Assembly: GCA_034003625.1 (NCBI GenBank)
Contig: JAVEYG010000001.1
Coordinates: 124,001-188,000 of the forward strand
Length of the DNA: 64,000 nt
Source: GWE2-42-39 sp034003625
GTDB taxonomy: Bacteria; Bacteroidota; Bacteroidia; Bacteroidales; Prolixibacteraceae
Direction of reading: 5' to 3'
In this document: positions 26,040 through 34,546 of the stretch, piece by piece
Layout of the letters: every line of letters begins with the position of its first letter
Position numbering within the stretch: position 1 is the first letter of the stretch
Made by a program: the position numbers and the translations under genes
The notes under the pieces: generated by a model
Databases searched by the model: none
The model's input: the letters and a program-made list of their open reading frames with translations, nothing else
Told to the model about the DNA's origin: nothing

Positions 26040-29000
26040 ATGTTGAATAATATCATAAAATTCTCACTGAACAACAAATATCTCATTTTGTTGGCTTCGG
26101 TGGTGTTGGTGGTTTTCGGGACGAGAACTGCTATGAACATGGACGTGGATGTATTTCCAGACCTGACAGCTCCAACTGTTGTGGTAATGACCGATGCACA
26201 TGGCATGGCATCCGAGGAAGTTGAAAAACTGGTAACTTTTCCAATCGAGGCGGCTGTAAATGGTGCAACCGATGTTCGCCGTGTACGTTCTGCCTCTTCG
26301 CAGGGTTTTTCGTTTGTTTGGGTTGAATTTGACTGGGGAACGGATGTTTTTAAAGCCCGTCAGATTGTTTCTGAAAAACTTATCAGTGTTTCTTCACGAA
26401 TGCCTTTGGGTGTGGGGCAACCTGTTTTAGCCCCGCAATCGAGCGTGATGGGCGAAATATTTTTTGTGGGTTTACAGTCCGACAGTACCAGCATGATGGA
26501 TTTGCGCACCATAGCCGACTGGAACGTGAAGCCTCTTATTCTTGCAACAGGTGGCGTTTCGCAGGTGACTATCATTGGGGGCGACTACAAACAATATCAG
26601 GTTCTGGCTAATCCGCAGAAAATGAACTTTTACAAAGTTTCAATGTCAGAACTCGCTGAAATTTGTAAAGGAATTAGTCAAAACTCGACAGGTGGCGTGT
26701 TACGTGAATACGGAAATGAATACGTTGTTCGGGGCATAGCCCGCTCCTCGGATGTAGAAGTTTTGGGAAATACCTTTATAAAATCGATAAACGGCAAACC
26801 CATTCGCATCAGCGATGTAGCCGATGTGAAAATTGGAGCTGCCCCCAAAATGGGTTACGCATCGGGCAATGCAAAACCTGCCATCATTATATCCATCTCC
26901 AAACAACCCAATGCCAACACGCTTGATGTAACTGAACGGATTGAAAAGAACCTTATGGATTTGAAGAAATCCTTGCCCGCCGATGTGAAAATTGATACGA
27001 AGATTTTCCGTCAGGCCGATTTTATCGAAACTTCGGTAAACAACGTGCAAAATGCATTGATCGAAGGCGCAGTTTTCGTGCTGATCATCCTGTTTCTGTT
27101 TCTCGGAAGTTTCCGCACAACACTGATTTCACTTCTGGCCATTCCTTTGTCGTTGCTCGGCGCCATTTTGGCACTCAAATATCTTGGGCTGAATATCAAT
27201 ACGATGAGCCTTGGAGGTATGGCCATTGCCATCGGGTCGTTGGTCGACGATGCCATTATCGACGTGGAAAACGTGTATAAACGGCTTCGGCAAAACCGTG
27301 CAAAACCCGAACACGAAAGACAAACTTCGTTTACAGTTGTTTTTGAGGCATCAAAAGAAATCCGTGCTTCCATCCTGAATGCTACCTTGATTATCATCGT
27401 GGCCTTCATGCCTTTGTTTTTCCTTTCGGGGATGGAGGGGCGTATGTTGCAGCCTCTTGGTATCGCATTCATTGTTTCGTTGTTTGTATCGCTTATTGTG
27501 GCCATGACACTTACGCCTCTTTTGGCCAAGATGATGCTATCTGACGATAAATATCTTGCAAAAAACGAGAAAGAAAAATGGTTGGTCCGTAAGCTCACGA
27601 GCAATTACGAAAAGTCTTTGGAATGGGCTTTGCATCACAAAAAGGCAATACTTATTCCAATTTTAGGTTTATTTGTTTTTGCATTGGTTCTGTTTTTTTC
27701 ATTTGGTAGAAGCTTTTTGCCCGAGTTTAATGAAGGTGCATTAACGCTTTCGGTGGTTGCCAAACCCGGTGTTTCGCTTGAGGAAAGTAATCGCCTTGGA
27801 AATCTTGTTGAAACGGAATTGCTGGCAATCCCCGAAGTGATGAGTACCGCACGCCGCACTGGCCGAGGCGAACTCGACGAACACTCGCAAACCACCAACA
27901 GCGCCGAGGTGGATGTAAATTTCACCTTAAAAGACCGTTCACAGTCAGAATTTATGGCTGATGTACGCTCAACACTTTCAAGTATTCCCGGCATTGCCTT
28001 TACTGTTGGACAACCGCTGGGACATCGTATCGACCACATGCTTTCCGGCACAAGGGCAAACATTGCCATCAAGCTTTTCGGAACAGATTTGAACAAGATG
28101 TTCACCACCGGTAACGAGATTAAAGCCGCCATTGTGGATGTGGAAGGACTTGTTGACGTGAATGTTGACCAACAAGTGGAAATTCCGCAAATACAAATCC
28201 GTGCCCATCGTGATATGCTGGCGCAATATGGAATAACGATTGAGCAATTCAATGAATTTGTGGACATTGCTTTCGGTGGCGAAAAACTGGCCGATATTTA
28301 CGAAGGGCCACGTAGTTTCGACCTTGTGTTACGTCTGAATAAAGATTATACCGAATCGTTGGAAGGTATAAGAACCGCCTTAATTGATACCGACAACGGT
28401 AAAAAAGTCCCGTTGGAACAAGTTGCCGAAATTGTTTCAGTTTCAGGGCCAAGTTCCATTAGCCGTGAAAACGTGCAACGTAAAATTGTGATCTCGGCCA
28501 ATGTGGCCGAACGTGATTTACGCAGTGTGGTTGAAGATATTCAGAAAAACATAAAGGAAAAAATCACACTGCCCGAAGGTTATAGAATAGAATATGGCGG
28601 TCAATTCGAGAGCGAGGCAGCCGCTTCAAAAACACTTATGCTTACTTCGTTAATTGCCTTGATTGTTGTCTTCCTTCTGTTGTACCAGGAGTTTAAGGAC
28701 TTCAAACTGGCTGGTATCATTTTGCTCAATCTGCCATTAGCCCTGATTGGCGGTGTGTTTGCCATCTGGCTTACATCGGGTATTCTGAGTATCCCGGCAA
28801 TTATTGGTTTCATCACGCTCTTTGGTATTGCTACCCGTAACGGTATTTTGCTTATTTCAAATTATCAACGCTTGCAATCACAAAGTATTTCGCTCCAGGA
28901 AACGGTTGCAAGAGGTTCATCCGACAGGCTCAATGCAATTCTAATGACTGCTCTTACAGCTGCACTTGCACTCATTCCGTTGGCATTGCAGGGCAACCTT

Positions 29001-29141
29001 TCGGGCAACGAAATTCAAAGCCCTATGGCAAAAGTAATTTTGGGAGGATTGCTCACTTCAACTATCCTCAATATTTACATTGTGCCAATAGTCTACAGTA
29101 TTTTAAACAATCGTGGAATTATTAAAACCGGAACAAAATGA
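26040..29141 (+). CDS. Heavy-metal efflux RND pump (CusA/CzcA family)
   Basis: 1033 residues, full HME-RND length. The N-terminal helix (NKYLILLASVVLVVFGTRTAMNMDVDVFPDLTAPTVVVMTDAHGMASEEVEKLVTFPIE) is diagnostic. Membrane clusters lie at ~335-530 and ~860-1020. The motif GGMAIAIGSLVDDAIIDVENVYKRL in the fourth helix carries the paired acidic residues of the proton relay (GSLVDDAIIDVEN), typical of the divalent-cation (CzcA) branch of the HME group. The two periplasmic loops are complete. It exports metal ions from the periplasm or cytoplasm by proton antiport. The stop overlaps the outer-membrane factor by four bases. Exact metal not resolved; Cu/Ag is less supported than Zn/Co/Cd or Ni by this motif. 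Confidence 0.9.
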   Translation: MLNNIIKFSLNNKYLILLASVVLVVFGTRTAMNMDVDVFPDLTAPTVVVMTDAHGMASEEVEKLVTFPIEAAVNGATDVRRVRSASSQGFSFVWVEFDWGTDVFKARQIVSEKLISVSSRMPLGVGQPVLAPQSSVMGEIFFVGLQSDSTSMMDLRTIADWNVKPLILATGGVSQVTIIGGDYKQYQVLANPQKMNFYKVSMSELAEICKGISQNSTGGVLREYGNEYVVRGIARSSDVEVLGNTFIKSINGKPIRISDVADVKIGAAPKMGYASGNAKPAIIISISKQPNANTLDVTERIEKNLMDLKKSLPADVKIDTKIFRQADFIETSVNNVQNALIEGAVFVLIILFLFLGSFRTTLISLLAIPLSLLGAILALKYLGLNINTMSLGGMAIAIGSLVDDAIIDVENVYKRLRQNRAKPEHERQTSFTVVFEASKEIRASILNATLIIIVAFMPLFFLSGMEGRMLQPLGIAFIVSLFVSLIVAMTLTPLLAKMMLSDDKYLAKNEKEKWLVRKLTSNYEKSLEWALHHKKAILIPILGLFVFALVLFFSFGRSFLPEFNEGALTLSVVAKPGVSLEESNRLGNLVETELLAIPEVMSTARRTGRGELDEHSQTTNSAEVDVNFTLKDRSQSEFMADVRSTLSSIPGIAFTVGQPLGHRIDHMLSGTRANIAIKLFGTDLNKMFTTGNEIKAAIVDVEGLVDVNVDQQVEIPQIQIRAHRDMLAQYGITIEQFNEFVDIAFGGEKLADIYEGPRSFDLVLRLNKDYTESLEGIRTALIDTDNGKKVPLEQVAEIVSVSGPSSISRENVQRKIVISANVAERDLRSVVEDIQKNIKEKITLPEGYRIEYGGQFESEAAASKTLMLTSLIALIVVFLLLYQEFKDFKLAGIILLNLPLALIGGVFAIWLTSGILSIPAIIGFITLFGIATRNGILLISNYQRLQSQSISLQETVARGSSDRLNAILMTALTAALALIPLALQGNLSGNEIQSPMAKVILGGLLTSTILNIYIVPIVYSILNNRGIIKTGTK

Positions 29142-30313
29142 AAAGAACAATTATAATTACAGCAATAGTGGCGTTTGGTTTTAATCTATTCGCACAAAAC
29201 GCTATAGACAATGTTTTGACAGAAATAGAAAAAAACAACACTACCCTTTCGGCATACCGCAAAACCATAGATGCTGAAAAAATTGGGAATAAAACCGGAC
29301 TTACACCCCAAAACCCCGAAGTAGAATTCAATTACCTGTGGGGCAACCCTTCGGCAATAGGCAACCGTACCGATTTCAGCATACGCCAATCGTTCGATTT
29401 TCCGACTGTTTATTCGCATCGCAATCAAATAGCGAACATCAAAAACGAACAAACCGAACTTGAGTACCTGAAACAGCGAAGAGAGATTCAGTTTCAGGCC
29501 CGTTTGCTCTGTGCCGATTTGCTGTATTACAATTCGTTGTATGTCGAAATTTCAAAACGACACGACAATGCCAAACAATTGGCAGATGCCTATAAAGCAA
29601 AATTAGATATTGGCGAAACGGGTGTTTTGGAATACAACAAGGCTCAAATGAATTTCCTGAACATATCGAAAGATCTCGAAAAAGTTGAAATTGAACGGAA
29701 AGCCCTGCAATCGGAGCTTAACCGCTTAAACGGTGGAATTGCAATTGTATTTGCCGAAACAAACCTGCCAATGCATATTATTTCACCCGATTTTGAACAA
29801 TGGTATGCCACCGCCGAACAGAATAACCCTGTGTTAAAATGGGTAAAAACAGAAATTTTAGTACGGGAGAAACAATCGAAACTGGCGGTATCGCAAAGCT
29901 TACCAAAATTCTATGCAGGTTACATGAGCGAAAAGGTTGTAGGGCAGCAATTTCAAGGAGTTACCGTAGGTATTACCATACCACTTTGGGAAAACAAAAA
30001 CGCTATTAAGTATGCCAAAGCCAATACCTTGGCAGTTCAGAGCGTTGAAGCCGATGCAAAGCTTCAATTTTACAACGAAATGAAAACCTTGCACGCCAAA
30101 GCAATTACATTGCAAAGCAGTGTTGCCGATTATCGCACAAAACTCGCATCTTTCAGCAATACCTGGTTGCTTCAAAAAGCATTGGACAAAGGAGAAATCT
30201 CGCTTGCTGAATACTTTTTCGAACTATCGTTGTATTACGAGAGTGTAGATAAATTGCTTGGGGCGGAGAAGGAACTCAATAGTGCTTATGCCGGGTTAAG
30301 CATGTATCAATAA
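29138..30313 (+). CDS. TolC-family outer-membrane efflux protein (CusC/CzcC-like)
   Basis: 391 residues with a signal peptide (MKRTIIITAIVAFGFNLFAQ). The long helical hairpins of the outer-membrane efflux domain are seen twice (residues ~25-210 and ~220-390), e.g. ETGVLEYNKAQMNFLNISKDLEKVEIERKALQSELNRLNGG and DKGEISLAEYFFELSLYYESVDKLLGAEKELNSAY. It is the channel of the tripartite metal exporter. ATGA overlap with the pump gene and a terminator 12 nt after the stop end the operon of four genes (23970-30313). Confidence 0.88.
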   Translation: MKRTIIITAIVAFGFNLFAQNAIDNVLTEIEKNNTTLSAYRKTIDAEKIGNKTGLTPQNPEVEFNYLWGNPSAIGNRTDFSIRQSFDFPTVYSHRNQIANIKNEQTELEYLKQRREIQFQARLLCADLLYYNSLYVEISKRHDNAKQLADAYKAKLDIGETGVLEYNKAQMNFLNISKDLEKVEIERKALQSELNRLNGGIAIVFAETNLPMHIISPDFEQWYATAEQNNPVLKWVKTEILVREKQSKLAVSQSLPKFYAGYMSEKVVGQQFQGVTVGITIPLWENKNAIKYAKANTLAVQSVEADAKLQFYNEMKTLHAKAITLQSSVADYRTKLASFSNTWLLQKALDKGEISLAEYFFELSLYYESVDKLLGAEKELNSAYAGLSMYQ

Positions 30314-30324
30314 TTAGCAATCTT

Positions 30325-30360
30325 ATCGTGGTTGAAGTTTCTTATTTCAACCATGATTTT
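30325..30360 (+). terminator. Terminator of the metal-efflux operon
   Basis: Hairpin TGGTTGAA (30329-30336) / TTCAACCA (30346-30353), extended by ATC/GAT across one mismatch, followed by TTTT. Twelve nt downstream of the TolC-like stop. Confidence 0.65.
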
Positions 30361-30416
30361 TAAAACGTAACTCAATGAGAGGCTAAATATTATTTTGAGG
30401 TGCTGGAAAAATTATT

Positions 30417-30528
30417 TGCATTAGTTACGACTTAATCTGACAGTTAGGGATTAAACTAAATTTGAGATTGCAAAAAACAAAGAAGTTTAACCCTCAAAAA
30501 ACTGTCAGATTAAGTCGTAACTAATGCA
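30417..30528. repeat. MITE-like foldback element with 29-bp perfect inverted repeats
   Basis: The left arm 30417-30445 (starts TGCATTAGTTACGACTTAAT) and the right arm 30500-30528 are exact reverse complements over 29 bp. Pairing continues inward (AGGGATTAAAC against GTTTAACCCT, one extra base), leaving a ~28-nt A/T-rich loop. Total 112 bp, no coding capacity. TTATTT occurs close to both outer ends (30412-30417, 30531-30536) and could be a target duplication, but it is not exactly adjacent on the right. It lies just after the metal-efflux operon. Confidence 0.85.
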
Positions 30529-30713
30529 CTTTATTTCGCTTATCTCTTTCAAAAAGGTGATGATATCGTTCCAGATTAGTGGAATATATTCACCTTAAAA
30601 TTAACGGTTTCTAATTTACGCAAACTTTGTACATAAAAGAAGGTTCACCATTACCAAATAATCATTTCAAGTGGGGCTTTTAACAATCCGTACTTATTTC
30701 ATCGCAAAAAAAT

Positions 30714-30721
30714 TAACTTTG
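30714..30721 (+). promoter_or_regulatory. Candidate -7 element of ychF
   Basis: TAACTTTG matches TAnnTTTG exactly and lies 24 nt before the ychF ATG. No convincing -33 TTTG at the standard distance. Confidence 0.3.
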
Positions 30722-30745
30722 CTGCGCGAATTAAAAAACAAAAAC

Positions 30746-31846
30746 ATGGCATTGAAATGCGGAATCGTTGGGTTGCCCAACGTCGGGAAATCAACCCTTT
30801 TTAACTGTTTGTCGAGTGCAAAAGCCCAGTCGGCCAACTTCCCGTTTTGTACAATCGAACCGAATGTGGGGATCATCACAGTGCCCGACCCGCGTTTGAT
30901 CGAATTAGAAAAAATTGACAAACCCAAAAAGGTAGTCCCGACCACTATCGAGATCGTGGATATCGCCGGCCTGGTAAAAGGCGCCAGCAAAGGCGAAGGG
31001 TTAGGGAACCAGTTCCTGGCCAATATCCGCGAAACCGACGCCATTATCCACGTGTTGCGTTGTTTCGAGAATGATAATATTACCCATGTCGACGGTTCCG
31101 TCAACCCGGTGCGCGACAAAGAAATTATTGACACAGAACTTCAGTTGAAAGATTTGGAAACCGTTGAAGCGCGGATTGCCAAATGGGAAAAAGTGGCACG
31201 GCACGGCAACGACAATTCGGCAAAAAAAATAGTAGAAGTGGCCATCCGTTACCGCGACGCATTGGTGCAGGGAAAATCGGCCCGCACGGTGGAACTTTCG
31301 GAAGAAGAAAAAAAACTGACCCGCGATTTCTTCCTGCTGACCAACAAACCCGTTTTGTATGCCTGCAACGTGGACGAAGCGTCGGCCAAAAACGGGAATA
31401 CGTTTGTTGAGCAGGTGAAAGACGCAGTAAAAGACGAAAATGCAGAAATGCTGGTAATTGCCGCAGCCACCGAAGCCGATATTGCCGAACTGGAAACTTA
31501 CGACGAAAAACAACTGTTCCTCGAAGAACTGGGGCTCGACGAGCCGGGCGTCAATAAGCTCATCCACGCGGCTTACCGCTTGCTGGAGCTGCAAACCTAT
31601 TTCACTACCGGCCCCGACGAAAGCCGTGCCTGGACTTTTGTAAAAGGCACCAAAGCCCCGCAAGCTGCGGGAATTATCCATTCCGACTTTGAAAAAGGCT
31701 TTATCCGCGCCGAAGTAATCAAATACAACGACTACATCCGCCTGCGCTCGGAAACCGCTTGCCGCGAAGCTGGTAAAATCAGTGTCGAAGGAAAAGAATA
31801 CCTGGTGCAGGACGGCGACATCATGCACTTCCGGTTCAATGTGTAG
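30746..31846 (+). CDS. ychF: Redox-regulated ATPase YchF
   Basis: 366 residues from the ATG at 30746 (MALKCGIVGLPNVGKSTLFN); the frame opens 75 nt earlier but the extra residues are not part of the family. The P-loop GLPNVGKST lies at ~8-16, G3 DIAGLVKGASKGEGLGNQFL at ~70-90, and NVDE replaces the GTP-specific NKxD, which explains the ATP preference of YchF. The C-terminal TGS-like domain (FVKGTKAPQAAGIIHSDFEKGFIRAEVIKYNDY) is complete. It is a universally conserved ribosome-associated OLA1/YchF GTPase-family protein. Monocistronic, with a ~180-bp gap before the next gene. Confidence 0.95.
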   Translation: MALKCGIVGLPNVGKSTLFNCLSSAKAQSANFPFCTIEPNVGIITVPDPRLIELEKIDKPKKVVPTTIEIVDIAGLVKGASKGEGLGNQFLANIRETDAIIHVLRCFENDNITHVDGSVNPVRDKEIIDTELQLKDLETVEARIAKWEKVARHGNDNSAKKIVEVAIRYRDALVQGKSARTVELSEEEKKLTRDFFLLTNKPVLYACNVDEASAKNGNTFVEQVKDAVKDENAEMLVIAAATEADIAELETYDEKQLFLEELGLDEPGVNKLIHAAYRLLELQTYFTTGPDESRAWTFVKGTKAPQAAGIIHSDFEKGFIRAEVIKYNDYIRLRSETACREAGKISVEGKEYLVQDGDIMHFRFNV

Positions 31847-32028
31847 AAACAACGATCCAGAATTAATATTCCCGTTATATGCGTTCCCTGTTACAATACC
31901 GGAATATTCAGGAGACCAATGACAAAAGCCCCGTTTGCAATCATTAACAATAATAAAAAACTTTTAGTCCGCCCTTTTTGTCTCATTTATATATCTTCGG
32001 AAGCTGAAATAATTTACCAGAGAAAAAC

Positions 32029-34491
32029 ATGAAAATGAGACGTACACTATTTTTTACATTATTCATTATCAATTACATTACACAGGCACAGCCTCTGCCC
32101 CAAAAAACAATTCCTCTGGTAAAAGGGGTTATCAGGGGAAAAATCATTGACGCAGAAACCAAACAATACATGGAATATGCCAATGTTTCGGTCTACAACC
32201 AGAACGATTCGGCGCTCGTTACAGGGGGGATAACCAATGACAACGGAGAATTTGAGATTTCGAAACTCAGTTTTGGGAACTATTATATTGATGCCAATTT
32301 TATCGGTTTCGACAAAACCCGGGTACCAAACATCCTGATTGATGCCGGTACCCCGGAAGTTGACCTGGGCACCATTCAATTAAAACCATCGACCCAGAAA
32401 ATCGGGGCGGTAGATGTTATTGCCGAAAAAGCCCGAGTGGAATACAAAGTAGATAAAAAAGTGATCAACGTGGGGCAGGATATTAACGCCACAGGGGGCA
32501 CTGCTGTTGATGTGCTGGAAAATACGCCCTCGGTACAGGTCGATATTGAAGGGAATGTGACCCTCCGCGGATCGGGCAACTTTACGGTATTGATTGACGG
32601 AAGGCCGACCATCCTGACCGGGAGCGATGCGCTTCAGCAAATCCCGGCATCGGCCATCGACAATATTGAAATAATTACCAATCCTTCGGTGAAGTACGAT
32701 CCCGACGGGATGGCAGGTATCATCAACTTAGTGATGAAAAAGAATGTCCTTTCCGGCTTCAATGGTATTGTAAATGCTTCGGTCGGCACCGGCGACAAAC
32801 AAAGTCTCGGCCTGTTGGTGAACCAGACAACAAAAAAAAGGAATATCTCGTTTGGCGTCGACCTGAGCAACCGCTCGTTTTCCGGAGAGCAAACCTCAAG
32901 CCGGGAAACTTTACTGAACGATACCACTACTTTCCTGAACAAGGATGGGAGCCGGGGATTTAGCCGCGGCGGATACAATTTCAAAGCCGGGACCGATTTT
33001 TTCCTGAACGAACTCACCACTCTCGGTTTTTCGGCCAATTACGGACATTACCAGTTTGAAAGCGGCGGGACCAGCAACATTCATCAATATTTCCTGCCCC
33101 CGGCAGAAAACCGGTATTCGGTGGAAGACGATTTTTCTGAAAGAGGCGGCGATTATGCCAGCGGAAATATCGACTTTCTGCGTAAGTTCAACGAAGAAGG
33201 CACCCATAAACTAAACGCTACATTTTATTATTCACACGAAAAAGGAAGCGACCAGGACAACGAAAATGAATTTATTTCCGATGCTTCGTTCAATCCCACC
33301 GATGTGTATTCGTTGCGTATACGGACCAATGAAGATGAAACGGAAGATGAATTTCGTCTTAAAGCCGATTACACCAAGCCACTGGGCGATTTCGGCAAAT
33401 TGGAAGCAGGCCTGCAAAGCCGCATTGACAGGGAAACCGAAGATTATCTGTTTGAACGGTATAACACCGAAACACACACATGGGAAAATAATGAACTTTA
33501 CAGCAGCTCAATGACGTTTAAGCGCGATATCCATTCGGCATATTCTACCGTTTCGAGCAAAATCGGTCCCCTTGAATACATGTTGGGGGTCCGTGGCGAA
33601 TATACAAACCGGAGGATTGGGCACACCAAAGTAAACACCCCGTACACGATCAACCGTCTCGATTTCTTCCCATCGGCCCATTTTTCGTATACATTTTTCG
33701 ACGACAACCAGTTGATGGCAAGCTACAGCCGGCGTATTGACCGCCCCAACGGAAGAGACCTTGACCCGTTTAAAAGTTACCGCGACCAGTATACCATTCA
33801 ATCAGGGAACCCAAACCTGAAACCGGAATACACCAATTCCTACGAACTCAGTTACCTGAAACGCTTAGGGAAGTCATTTATCTCGCTCGAAAGTTTTTAC
33901 AGGGTCACCAATAACCTTATCAGCCGCCTGAGCGAATTGGGCGACGATGGGATCATATACGAAACAACCGTGAACCTGAACAACGACTTCTCGATGGGCG
34001 GGGAACTGATGGCGAATGTTAATCTTGCGGAATGGCTGCTTGTCAACAGTAGCATATCGGTCTACAAATACAAAATTGAAGACAGTTCCAACAGCGAAGA
34101 AGTAGTGACCCGGGAAAGTACCAATGTAAATGGAAGGATCAACTCGACCCTGAAGTTTTCGCAGAACAGCCGGATGCAGCTCACCGGGATGTACCGTGGC
34201 CCCTCGGTTTCCATCCAGGGAGAAAACAAAGGGATATTTTATTCAAACATTTCGTACCGGCACGATTTATTCAATAAAAAATTAACGGCGACTGTCAGCC
34301 TTCAGGATATATTTGGTACGGCCGTGAGCAAAGGGACCGCCAGCGGGACAAATTTCTCATCAGCATATAAATTTAAACGCGAACCGCAGATACTGATGTT
34401 TACACTGAGTTACCGGATCAACAATTACAAAACAGAAAACTCAGGCCAGTCGGAAAACGGAGAGATGGATTTTGGGGAAGGCAGTTTTTAA
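32029..34491 (+). CDS. TonB-dependent outer-membrane receptor with carboxypeptidase-like N-terminal domain
   Basis: 820 residues with a signal peptide (MKMRRTLFFTLFIINYITQAQ). A carboxypeptidase-regulatory-like domain (residues ~36-115: IRGKIIDAETKQYMEYANVSVYNQND...GGITNDNGEFEISKL) precedes the plug (~125-215: VDVLENTPSVQVDIEGNVTLRGSGNFTVLIDGRPTIL) and an OMP_b-brl_3-type barrel (~390-805). The plug-and-barrel layout is that of SusC-unrelated TonB receptors common in Bacteroidota for peptides, siderophores or metals. No SusD partner is next to it, so it is not a glycan-uptake pair. Substrate unknown. Preceded by a 182-bp gap without a convincing promoter. Confidence 0.85.
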   Translation: MKMRRTLFFTLFIINYITQAQPLPQKTIPLVKGVIRGKIIDAETKQYMEYANVSVYNQNDSALVTGGITNDNGEFEISKLSFGNYYIDANFIGFDKTRVPNILIDAGTPEVDLGTIQLKPSTQKIGAVDVIAEKARVEYKVDKKVINVGQDINATGGTAVDVLENTPSVQVDIEGNVTLRGSGNFTVLIDGRPTILTGSDALQQIPASAIDNIEIITNPSVKYDPDGMAGIINLVMKKNVLSGFNGIVNASVGTGDKQSLGLLVNQTTKKRNISFGVDLSNRSFSGEQTSSRETLLNDTTTFLNKDGSRGFSRGGYNFKAGTDFFLNELTTLGFSANYGHYQFESGGTSNIHQYFLPPAENRYSVEDDFSERGGDYASGNIDFLRKFNEEGTHKLNATFYYSHEKGSDQDNENEFISDASFNPTDVYSLRIRTNEDETEDEFRLKADYTKPLGDFGKLEAGLQSRIDRETEDYLFERYNTETHTWENNELYSSSMTFKRDIHSAYSTVSSKIGPLEYMLGVRGEYTNRRIGHTKVNTPYTINRLDFFPSAHFSYTFFDDNQLMASYSRRIDRPNGRDLDPFKSYRDQYTIQSGNPNLKPEYTNSYELSYLKRLGKSFISLESFYRVTNNLISRLSELGDDGIIYETTVNLNNDFSMGGELMANVNLAEWLLVNSSISVYKYKIEDSSNSEEVVTRESTNVNGRINSTLKFSQNSRMQLTGMYRGPSVSIQGENKGIFYSNISYRHDLFNKKLTATVSLQDIFGTAVSKGTASGTNFSSAYKFKREPQILMFTLSYRINNYKTENSGQSENGEMDFGEGSF

Positions 34492-34546
34492 ACAGATTTC
34501 CTTTTCACGTTGGTTCATCTAACTCATTTTCTATTTTGGTATCCTG

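Noticed and set aside
27635..28267. 210-residue minus-strand frame
   Set aside because: Antisense to the RND pump; Ser/Arg-rich shadow with no signature.
31001..31852. 283-residue minus-strand frame
   Set aside because: Lies wholly antisense to ychF, has no family signature, and arises from the codon bias of the real gene.
31976..31999. Possible promoter TTTTTG...TATCTTCG before the TonB receptor
   Set aside because: Spacing of ~11 nt is far from the expected 19.
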